From CAYNUJ01 sp964573255 (lineage in GTDB: Bacteria; Bacteroidota; Ignavibacteria; Ignavibacteriales; Melioribacteraceae): a DNA stretch of 11,226 nucleotides. Shown piece by piece: positions 1-6,580 of the stretch (within the stretch, counting starts at the first letter, position 1; each line of letters begins with the position of its first letter). The position numbers and the translations under genes are program-made. The notes under the pieces are model-generated. The model worked only from the letters and a program-made list of their open reading frames with translations. It ran no database searches and was not told the origin of the DNA. Where the stretch lies: contig CAZNJB010000062.1 in NCBI GenBank assembly GCA_964573255.1, positions 1 through 11,226 on the forward strand, given 5' to 3'.

Positions 1-65
1 GGGGGAATTAGATTTCCCGGTCATTAAAAAAATTACACCAAAAAATTATGATATATAAAAAATGC

Positions 66-94
66 TTGCATTTAATATTAATCTTCATTATGTT
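66..94 (+). promoter_or_regulatory. possible promoter of the TetR-family gene
   Basis: A TTGCAT hexamer (66-71) stands 17 bases before TATGTT (89-94), a modest match to -35/-10 elements of a sigma70-type promoter. Transcription would start near 100, inside the inverted repeat at 98-122. That arrangement would suit autorepression by the TetR-type product. AT-rich DNA produces such matches often, so this is only a candidate. FCB-group bacteria also use divergent promoter elements. Confidence 0.3.
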
Positions 95-124
95 TAGTCG
101 ACTAAAAAACTAAAATAGTCGAAA
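93..124 (+). promoter_or_regulatory. candidate operator 1, upstream of the TetR-family gene
   Basis: Seen directly: TCGACTA (98-104) and its exact reverse complement TAGTCGA (116-122) flank an 11-base A-rich spacer. The left arm also lies inside a self-complementary 14-mer, TTTAGTCGACTAAA (93-106). The 27 bases from 98 to 124 recur with two changes at 730-756, before the RND gene. Placement directly ahead of a TetR gene, duplication ahead of the adjacent transporter gene, and dyad symmetry are the usual signature of a TetR-family operator. The right arm abuts the ribosome binding site AAAGGA (122-127). Binding by this particular regulator is inferred. Confidence 0.7.
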
Positions 125-137
125 GGACTATATTGAG

Positions 138-710
138 ATGGACGACAAAAAAGAACGTATTATAGAAATTGCTCAAAAAATATTTGCTCGTTTTGGTATA
201 CAAAAATCCACAATGGATGAAATTGCAAAAATGGCCAGAATGGGGAAGGCTACCTTATATTACTATTTTAAGAGTAAAGAAGAAATATTTGCTGAAGTTA
301 TAAAAAAGGAAGCCCGAATCCTTAAGCAAAAAATAAGTGAGGAAATAAAAAAAGCATCCACTCCTCAGGAACAAATTAAAGCTTATGTTCATACAAGAAT
401 GAAGCATTTTAAGGAATTGAGTAATTATTATACTACTCTTACTGACGAATATATGGAGCATTATTCTTTTGTTGAAAAAGAACGCGCTGATTTTACAGAA
501 TATGAAATAAATACTTTAGCGAATATTTTGGATTCCGGTGTTAAAAAAGGAATTTTTGATCTTGAAGATGTGGAATTGACTGCAAAAATGATTGCAATAG
601 CTCTGAAAGGCTTGGAATATCCTCTAATTGTTGAGGATAGAAGTGAAAATATGGAAGCTAAAATTGATGCTATGTTAAATATTTTATTTAAGGGATTAGA
701 AAAAAGATAG
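138..710 (+). CDS. TetR/AcrR-family transcriptional regulator
   Basis: A 190-residue protein, normal length for the TetR family. Residues 1-55 form the DNA-binding domain: a first helix with IIEIAQKIFARFG, then the helix-turn-helix around residues 27-45, ending in the family-typical KATLYYYFKSKEEIF. The C-terminal part (about 60-190) is helical and poorly conserved, as expected for a ligand-binding and dimerisation domain; its ligand cannot be read. The start is supported by AAAGGA (122-127), 10 bases upstream. The gene lies 77 bases before the RND gene in the same direction, and near-identical inverted repeats precede both genes. I infer that it represses itself and the downstream lipid/export operon, responding to a hydrophobic ligand such as an acyl compound; the ligand class is speculation from the context. 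Confidence 0.93.
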   Translation: MDDKKERIIEIAQKIFARFGIQKSTMDEIAKMARMGKATLYYYFKSKEEIFAEVIKKEARILKQKISEEIKKASTPQEQIKAYVHTRMKHFKELSNYYTTLTDEYMEHYSFVEKERADFTEYEINTLANILDSGVKKGIFDLEDVELTAKMIAIALKGLEYPLIVEDRSENMEAKIDAMLNILFKGLEKR

Positions 711-729
711 ATATTTTTTTGCATGGTTT

Positions 730-756
730 TCGACTAAAAAACGAAAATAGTTGAAA
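730..756 (+). promoter_or_regulatory. candidate operator 2, upstream of the RND operon
   Basis: Matches 98-124 at 25 of 27 positions. The left arm TCGACTA (730-736) is unchanged, the right arm is TAGTTGA (748-754, one change), and one spacer base differs. The A-rich spacer is conserved as well as the arms. A second dyad, TTTTCG (727-732) with CGAAAA (742-747), overlaps it. It lies in the 77-base gap between the regulator and the transporter, which suggests that the five-gene operon has its own TetR-controlled promoter. I could not pick convincing -35/-10 elements in this gap. Confidence 0.7.
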
Positions 757-787
757 ATGATTTGTTGAATAAAAAAAGGTGATATAA

Positions 788-3664
788 ATGAAAAAATTAG
801 CGGAAATAGTACTCAAATACAGAATCGCTATAATAGTTGGTACGGTTCTAATTACGATTTTATTAGGCTATGGTTTAACTAAAATAGGAATAAATAGTGA
901 TATATTAAGTTACTTGCAGCCTGATGATCCAGTAGTTAAACTTTTCAACCGCATCGGTGATGATTACGGCGGTAATACATTGGCAATGGTTGCGATAAAA
1001 AGCGATGACGTCTTTAGCACAAATACCTTAAATCTTATTAATGAATTAACACAGAAGTACAGCAATATAAATGGCGTATCCAGTGTAATGAGTTTAACAA
1101 ATATTTTGGATATCAAGAAAACAGAAGACGGGCTGGAAATAAGCAAATTGATCAATAAGAACAATATTCCCACAGAGAAAGAAGAATTGGATTATCTAAG
1201 GGAATATACGCTCAGCAAGGATATGTATGCCGGTAAAATCATATCTAAAGACGGTAAATATACTCTCTTGATATGTCGTTTGCGAAATGATGTTGATAAG
1301 GGTAGTGTAGCAGAGGAAATAAAAAGGATAACCGAGGAAACGAAAGGGGAATATAAAGTATATTACAACGGTTTACCACTTCAAATGGTGGAATTAAATA
1401 AATATATTATCGAAGATTTAGGTAAGCTAATCCCGATCGTTGTGGTAGTTGTAGTTCTGATACTCTATCTCAGTTTTAAGACAAAGAGAGGCGTAATCCT
1501 GCCTTTATTAACGGTTATTCTGTCTACTATATGGTCTATGGGGTTGATGGGATGGTTAGGTGTGAATTTATCGATGATTTCGAATATTATGCCTGTTCTA
1601 TTAATTGCAATTGGAACAGCATACGGCATACACTTTCTATCAAAATATAACGAAGATGTAAAAGCCGGAGATGATAAAATAACTGGCATTAAAGATGCAT
1701 TGGCTGAAGTAGGAGTGCCGATTTTATTAACGGGCGTAACAACTTTAGTCGGGTTCCTCTCATTTATTGGTTCAACATTAACTGCCGTTACGGATTTTGG
1801 TATTTTTACAGCGATAGGTGTTACCGCTGCAATGCTTCTTTCAATAACATTCGTTCCGGCTCTCCTTTCTTTTATGAACGTTAAAAAAGAGTCGGTAAGC
1901 ACTGAAGGCAAAGAAAGCGGTGCTATAATGAAATTTATGGATTCTTTAGGCGCGTTTGTTTTGAAAAACGAGAAAACTATTCTCGGCGGTATTGTAATAG
2001 CTGTTATTGTCCTGTCATTTGGTATCCCTAGAATTAAAACAGAAGCAAATATGTCGGAATATTCACCTGTTAATTCAAATATGAGAATTTCCGACGACTT
2101 AATGAGGGATGAATTCGGAGGGGTTCTTCCGATACAATTGCTGTTTAAAGGCGATCTGAAAAATCCATTCGTACTCAAAGAAATGTACCGAATGGAGAAA
2201 TTTATGGAATCCCTTCCGGATGTAAATAATACTCAATCGATAGCTGATTTAATTTGCAATATGAATGAGGTGATGAATGGTCATTATACCATTCCTGAAA
2301 CCAAAGAACAGGTAGCAAATCTCCTGTTTATGTTGGAAGGAGAGGATATACTCGATCAATTAGTAAACAAAGATTATACGGAAGGTATTATTCAGGCACG
2401 TTTTGGAAATTTAGATACAAAATTGATGACAAAAACCGTTGAAGCAATTGATAATTACATTAATACCAAATTAGATACTTCTTTGGTTGTTGTTAGTGTC
2501 GCAGAATTACCCAAAGATAAACTGAATAAAGTAAGAGAATTTCAACTTAAAAGAATTAGTACAGAAATAGCATATGATGCCCAAAAACGCGAACCCAACG
2601 TGGAAGTTGATTTCAATAATATTGAAAATAAACTCTCGGCACTTCTTAAAATAAAGAACTATCCTCTTACTGAAGATAATAGAGAAACTTTGAGAGAACG
2701 CTTAGAAACTTTCTTTTGGGAAGAAGCCGATGTTGAAATCACTTCAGATAGAATCATTGTTGATGTAACGAATAAAATTGTTGAAAAAGCAAAGAATGAT
2801 GAAATAAGTGAAGAGAGTATTGAAAATCTATTGAGGAAAAGCGTACCGCGTGAATATTGGATAGACGATCCCGAAGTATTGGAGAGTTCATCCGAATTTA
2901 TAGTATCGATTGTTGAGGAAATTAATAGAAAAAATTATGTCGAAAATTTAGTGAGTGAAATTCTACCTGAATTTCCGAGTGAATTGCAACAAAACTCAAA
3001 ATTCCGTGACGATATTCGTGATGATTTATGGATCCTAAATGAAGAAATCATTGGAATACCTAACACTTTGGTAAATGTTCCAAACGAAGGGAGAATCACT
3101 CTATCTGCAAAACAGTCTGGCATGTTAAAAGTGATGAAAAAGATGAACGATGAATTACTTTCCAGCCAGATTCAAAGCTTAATACTTGCATTGGTATTCG
3201 TATTAATTTTAATGACTGTACAGTTTAAGTCGCTGAAAATTGGCGCAATAGTAACATCACCAATTTTATTAACTGTACTGATAAATTTTGCAATAATGGG
3301 ATTTTTAGATGTTCCGCTTGATAATGCAACAATGATGATTGCAAGTATTGCAATAGGAATAGGTATCGATTATTCAATCCATTTTTCGTCCAGATTTAAT
3401 AATGAATTGAAAAGCGGTAAAAACGAATTTACATCATTAAAAACTACACTCGAAACAACAGGTAAAGCAATAATAATAAATGTTCTCACAGTTGCTCTAG
3501 GATTCATAATCTTAATTGGTTCGAATATGCCGCCAATGCAAAGATTTGGTTGGTTAATAGCATTAACTATGGTTGTTAGTGCTTGGGCATCTTTAACATA
3601 TCTACCGTCATTGATTTTAACTGTTAAGTCAAAACTTGGTTTGAATGGGAATGTAAATGAATAA
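788..3664 (+). CDS. RND superfamily (MMPL/HpnN-type) transporter, inner membrane
   Basis: A 958-residue protein with the duplicated RND plan. TM1 (about 12-30) leads to a periplasmic loop (31-212). TM2-6 lie at about 213-364 and TM7 at about 397-415. A second periplasmic loop (416-792) is followed by TM8-12 (about 795-948). TM10 carries GIGIDYSIHF, with Asp861-Tyr862 in the place of the proton-relay pair of MmpL-type pumps; the equivalent TM4 segment is GTAYGIHF, with Ala278 instead of Asp. The family moves hydrophobic molecules or lipids using the proton gradient; the substrate here is unknown. The second loop is roughly twice the length of the first because of an acidic, probably helical insert at about 575-765. 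The start is supported by AGGTGA (777-782), 5 bases upstream. It is the first gene of a packed operon with PAP2, LolA-like, barrel and patatin genes. It has no AcrA-like adaptor partner, so it is not a classical tripartite drug pump. Confidence 0.92.
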   Translation: MKKLAEIVLKYRIAIIVGTVLITILLGYGLTKIGINSDILSYLQPDDPVVKLFNRIGDDYGGNTLAMVAIKSDDVFSTNTLNLINELTQKYSNINGVSSVMSLTNILDIKKTEDGLEISKLINKNNIPTEKEELDYLREYTLSKDMYAGKIISKDGKYTLLICRLRNDVDKGSVAEEIKRITEETKGEYKVYYNGLPLQMVELNKYIIEDLGKLIPIVVVVVVLILYLSFKTKRGVILPLLTVILSTIWSMGLMGWLGVNLSMISNIMPVLLIAIGTAYGIHFLSKYNEDVKAGDDKITGIKDALAEVGVPILLTGVTTLVGFLSFIGSTLTAVTDFGIFTAIGVTAAMLLSITFVPALLSFMNVKKESVSTEGKESGAIMKFMDSLGAFVLKNEKTILGGIVIAVIVLSFGIPRIKTEANMSEYSPVNSNMRISDDLMRDEFGGVLPIQLLFKGDLKNPFVLKEMYRMEKFMESLPDVNNTQSIADLICNMNEVMNGHYTIPETKEQVANLLFMLEGEDILDQLVNKDYTEGIIQARFGNLDTKLMTKTVEAIDNYINTKLDTSLVVVSVAELPKDKLNKVREFQLKRISTEIAYDAQKREPNVEVDFNNIENKLSALLKIKNYPLTEDNRETLRERLETFFWEEADVEITSDRIIVDVTNKIVEKAKNDEISEESIENLLRKSVPREYWIDDPEVLESSSEFIVSIVEEINRKNYVENLVSEILPEFPSELQQNSKFRDDIRDDLWILNEEIIGIPNTLVNVPNEGRITLSAKQSGMLKVMKKMNDELLSSQIQSLILALVFVLILMTVQFKSLKIGAIVTSPILLTVLINFAIMGFLDVPLDNATMMIASIAIGIGIDYSIHFSSRFNNELKSGKNEFTSLKTTLETTGKAIIINVLTVALGFIILIGSNMPPMQRFGWLIALTMVVSAWASLTYLPSLILTVKSKLGLNGNVNE

Positions 3665-3678
3665 GAATCAAAATAGAC

Positions 3679-3684
3679 AAGGAA
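3679..3684 (+). promoter_or_regulatory. ribosome binding site deciding the PAP2 start
   Basis: AAGGAA stands 5 bases before ATG 3690. The alternative in-frame ATG at 3657, which would overlap the RND stop by 8 bases, has only a weak GGA (3648-3650) ahead of it. I therefore prefer 3690. The first 11 residues of the longer form are polar and carry no recognisable domain sequence. Confidence 0.6.
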
Positions 3685-3689
3685 TAAAA

Positions 3690-4448
3690 ATGATTAAAAA
3701 TAGTCGAAGTGGTGAAAATATTATAGCGAACATTTTGATTTATACTAAAAGGATATTAGTGGTTATAGGAGTATATCTGTTTCATTCATTTGCTTATGAA
3801 ACATTAAGTACTCACCATATAAATAATAACTTTAATCTGCTTACGGATTTCGATAAACTGTTTCCATTCACACCTGAGATGGTATATATTTATATGTCAT
3901 TCTATTTAGTTATTCTTTTATCTGTCTTTGCTGTTAAAACGGATAATGACTTTAATAGAATGATAACATCAATAATGGCTACGTTAATATTCACGTATCC
4001 ATTCTATTATTTCTTCCCGGCATATTATCCACAAGTGAATTTTGAAACTAATAATTTTACTACAAAATTCTTACAATGGTGTTTTGAGGCCGATGTACCC
4101 AATAATACATTCCCGAGCCTGCATGTCGGGATTTCTTTTACAATTGCATTAGGAATAATGCATTTAAGAAAGAAAGTGGGGGTATTCTATTTAATATGGG
4201 CAACTGCCGTTGCCTTCTCTACAGTATTAATAAGGAAACACTTTGTGATGGATGTATTTGGCGGAATATTAATCGCCACATTATCCTATAAAATATTTAT
4301 TGCGGAAAATCTTGCAAAACCTTTTTTCCAATTAGTCAATAACTCCAAGATTCGACTAGCGGAAATGCTGGAAAACCAGAAGTTGGCAAAGAATATTAAT
4401 CCGAAATTAATATCAATGATTTTGTTCATTCTAAAATTAAATAAATAA
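3690..4448 (+). CDS. PAP2-superfamily membrane lipid phosphatase/phosphotransferase (Aur1/Ipt1-like)
   Basis: 252 residues from the preferred start, or 263 if the in-frame ATG at 3657 is used. Several hydrophobic segments (about 12-35, 63-83, 90-112, 145-160, 163-180, 189-205) indicate a polytopic inner-membrane protein. The acid-phosphatase core is visible. FPSLH (141-145) stands for the PSGH motif, and ST-x6-H-x3-D (from Ser177) gives His184 and Asp188, the place of SR-x5-H-x3-D. FPSLHVG rather than PSGH resembles the PAP2_3 branch that contains inositol-phosphoceramide synthases (Aur1), so head-group transfer is as possible as dephosphorylation. The Arg of the SR motif is replaced by Thr, and the first KX6RP motif is not evident. 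It sits between the RND gene and the LolA-like gene, which suggests that it modifies the exported lipid or its carrier. The substrate is unknown. Confidence 0.82.
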   Translation: MIKNSRSGENIIANILIYTKRILVVIGVYLFHSFAYETLSTHHINNNFNLLTDFDKLFPFTPEMVYIYMSFYLVILLSVFAVKTDNDFNRMITSIMATLIFTYPFYYFFPAYYPQVNFETNNFTTKFLQWCFEADVPNNTFPSLHVGISFTIALGIMHLRKKVGVFYLIWATAVAFSTVLIRKHFVMDVFGGILIATLSYKIFIAENLAKPFFQLVNNSKIRLAEMLENQKLAKNINPKLISMILFILKLNK

Positions 4449-4461
4449 AGGAGTAATAATT

Positions 4462-5199
4462 ATGAAAACTATAAAATCAATAATTGTAATGGTATTATTA
4501 ACAGCAGTAAGTGCTTTTGCACAGAACGCTCAAACAATTATTAAAAAAGCTGATGCGGTTGTAAACGCACCAAAAGATATACATCAATTTTCAAAAATGA
4601 TATTGATTGATAAAGATGGAAATGAAAAAGTAAGAAAAGCTGAAATGTATCAAAAAGGGGATGAGAAGCGTTTAGTTCGTTTCCTTTCGCCGGCTGATCA
4701 AAAAGGTATTGGCTTTTTAAGTTTACCCGGTGATGTTATGTATTTATACCTGCCGGCATTCCACAAAATACGTAGAATAGCATCCCACGTGAAAAATGAA
4801 AACTTTGCTGGAACCGATTTCAGTTATGATGATATGAGTTCTTTCAAATATGCTGAAGAATATGATGCTAAGCTTTTAGAAACTAAAGATGATGTTTACG
4901 TTTTAGAACTGACACCTAAAGCAAATGTAGAGAAAGACTACAGCAAACTTGTAATGGAAATAAGAAAAGATAATTACTATCCTGTTAAAATTGATCATTA
5001 TGACAAAGCAGGAAACCTTTGGAAAGTATTGACTAGAGAAAAAATAGAAAAGAAAGGTAAATATTGGATATCGATGGAAATGGAAGTAAAGGATTTGAAA
5101 AAAAATCACGCTACTAAAATGATTACCGGTAAAATTGAATTGGATAAAGGATTAAGCGATAAAATATTTACCAAAAGAAATCTTAAAAAGGTTAAATAA
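4462..5199 (+). CDS. LolA-like periplasmic carrier (outer membrane lipoprotein-sorting protein family)
   Basis: A 245-residue protein with an N-terminal signal peptide: Lys-rich start, hydrophobic core 7-16, likely cleavage after AFA at 20. There is no lipobox Cys, so it should be soluble in the periplasm. The mature part shows the hallmarks of the LolA_like family: RFLSPADQKGIGFLSL (73-88), MYLYLPAFHKIRRI (93-106) and NFAGTDFSYDDM (114-125), on an alternating beta pattern consistent with an open-barrel, lipid-holding fold. It is not the housekeeping LolA; relatives of this type are known as neighbours of MMPL-type RND transporters. A strong AAAGGAG (4447-4453) lies 8 bases before ATG, and only 13 bases separate it from the PAP2 stop. 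I infer that it carries a lipid or lipidated cargo between the RND protein and the outer-membrane barrel. Confidence 0.85.
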   Translation: MKTIKSIIVMVLLTAVSAFAQNAQTIIKKADAVVNAPKDIHQFSKMILIDKDGNEKVRKAEMYQKGDEKRLVRFLSPADQKGIGFLSLPGDVMYLYLPAFHKIRRIASHVKNENFAGTDFSYDDMSSFKYAEEYDAKLLETKDDVYVLELTPKANVEKDYSKLVMEIRKDNYYPVKIDHYDKAGNLWKVLTREKIEKKGKYWISMEMEVKDLKKNHATKMITGKIELDKGLSDKIFTKRNLKKVK

Positions 5200-5216
5200 T
5201 TACGGAGATATTAATT

Positions 5217-6578
5217 ATGAAAATGAATAATAAATTTGGACAGGCAATTCTGTTGTTAGTCTTTTTAAGTGCTCAGTTATTTGCACAATCGGACCTTAGT
5301 ATAAACGGAAGTATAAAAACAGATAACCGAATTAGATTTGACAATGGAAAATTCACTTGGAATGAGAATCGGTTAAATCTCAAATTTGAAGGTGCTCCTA
5401 CTGATGAATATCATTTTTACAGTGAAGTGCGTTTGCGCGGATTCGGTTTTCCTAACGTAAATAATATTACTGATTTGGAAAATCAAGAAAAGAAAAATGT
5501 TTTTAACTGGGGACTTGAATTTAGAGAAGCCTATTTGGATTTATATCAATTCGGGTTCGATAATTTAGATATTCGTGTCGGTCGACAAATAATTGTATGG
5601 GGAACTGCCGATAGAATAAATCCAACAAATAATATTAGTCCGGATGATTTGGAAGATATTTATAATTTCGGTGAACAACTAGGAACGAATGCTATTAAAG
5701 CAGATTATTATCTCGATGATATTACGTTTACCGGAATTTATATACCGGTATTTACACCCGCAACACTTCCACACGGTGATTACGGGAAGGCTTTTATGTC
5801 GGAAAGTGATGTAATCCCTGGTATCACATTAAGAAATCTTACTAATAAAATTACATTGCCCGAAACCAAATTGAATGAAACTTCACAATATGCATTCAAA
5901 GTTGCGACAACCTTATTTGACTATGATGTATCTGTTAGTTATTTCAACGGGCGTGATGATTTCCCGCTGGCTAATAAAATAACTGTTTCCCCAGTTGATA
6001 ATATCGGTACAGCCGATGTTGAAACAGAACTTATTTATCCCAGAATTCAAGTTATAGGCGCTGATTTTTCGGGAAGTATCGGTAATATTGGTATTTGGGG
6101 TGAAGGTGCATTATTTTTGCCTAATAAGATAAAAATGATTACTTATATTCAAACACCGTTAGGCTTAAATACCGTATCCGAATCTCTCGCTTTGGAAGAT
6201 AAACCATACTTCAAATATGTAGTAGGCGGTGATTATACATTTGGTAACGGGTTATATGTGAATGCTCAATTTATTCACGGATTCTTACATGAACGTGGTG
6301 AAAATAATTTGAATGACTATATTGCAATTCGATTTGAGAAAAAATTCTTCAATGACAAATTAAAAATCATTCCTATCGGCGGTGTGGTTTCTATTAACAA
6401 TTGGAAAGATTTAAAAAATAATTACGGGATAGCCGGAAATCCGGAAATAACATATTATCCATCGGATAATGTTGAATTAATTTTAGGTTCATTTATAATG
6501 GTCGGAAAAGGAGATAATTTATTTAGCAGAATAGAAGACCAGGATGAATTCTATGTAAAGGCAAAAGTTAGTTTCTAA
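5217..6578 (+). CDS. outer-membrane beta-barrel protein, DUF1302-like
   Basis: A 453-residue protein with a signal peptide (hydrophobic core 9-18, likely cleavage after LFA at 23). The mature protein is made of alternating amphipathic beta strands with many aromatic and Gly residues. It ends in FYVKAKVSF, a C-terminal Phe signal of the kind recognised by the BAM machinery. RVGRQIIVWGTADRINPTNN (120-139), followed by ISPDDL (140-145), matches the style of DUF1302-type barrels (GRQ-x3-WG, then NP and SP-x-DL). DUF1302 proteins typically lie near RND transporters and periplasmic partners. CGGAGA (5203-5208) is 8 bases before the start, 17 bases after the LolA-like stop. It is probably the outer-membrane component of the operon, acting as an acceptor or channel for the hydrophobic cargo. 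It could alternatively be an unrelated porin; strand number and plug were not determined. Confidence 0.8.
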   Translation: MKMNNKFGQAILLLVFLSAQLFAQSDLSINGSIKTDNRIRFDNGKFTWNENRLNLKFEGAPTDEYHFYSEVRLRGFGFPNVNNITDLENQEKKNVFNWGLEFREAYLDLYQFGFDNLDIRVGRQIIVWGTADRINPTNNISPDDLEDIYNFGEQLGTNAIKADYYLDDITFTGIYIPVFTPATLPHGDYGKAFMSESDVIPGITLRNLTNKITLPETKLNETSQYAFKVATTLFDYDVSVSYFNGRDDFPLANKITVSPVDNIGTADVETELIYPRIQVIGADFSGSIGNIGIWGEGALFLPNKIKMITYIQTPLGLNTVSESLALEDKPYFKYVVGGDYTFGNGLYVNAQFIHGFLHERGENNLNDYIAIRFEKKFFNDKLKIIPIGGVVSINNWKDLKNNYGIAGNPEITYYPSDNVELILGSFIMVGKGDNLFSRIEDQDEFYVKAKVSF

Positions 6579-6580
6579 TT

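Noticed and set aside
1..24. Possible start of a divergent minus-strand gene (ATG at 24 to 22, reading MTGKSNSP), and a GGGAA/TTCCC hairpin at 3-18
   Set aside because: Only eight codons are visible and no good ribosome binding site precedes them. The 5-bp hairpin has no T-run on either strand, so neither a gene nor a terminator can be supported.
1465..2178. Long minus-strand open frame (237 codons) opposite the RND gene
   Set aside because: It lies wholly antisense to the membrane segments of a clearly coding gene. Its product has no recognisable domain or signal, and no ribosome binding site was found. It is best explained as a shadow of the plus-strand codon pattern.
788..3664. Classical AcrB-type multidrug efflux pump
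   Set aside because: AcrB-type pumps are usually about 1,000-1,050 residues and are encoded with an AcrA-like adaptor and often a TolC-like channel. Here there is no adaptor, and the TM motifs and short loops are of the MMPL/HpnN type.
4351..4358. TTCGACTA resembling an operator half-site inside the PAP2 gene
   Set aside because: An 8-base match without a second arm is expected by chance over several kilobases.
4462..5199. Housekeeping LolA lipoprotein chaperone
   Set aside because: The motifs fit the LolA_like family linked to RND transporters, the protein is longer than typical LolA, and the genomic context is the RND operon, not a lipoprotein-sorting locus.
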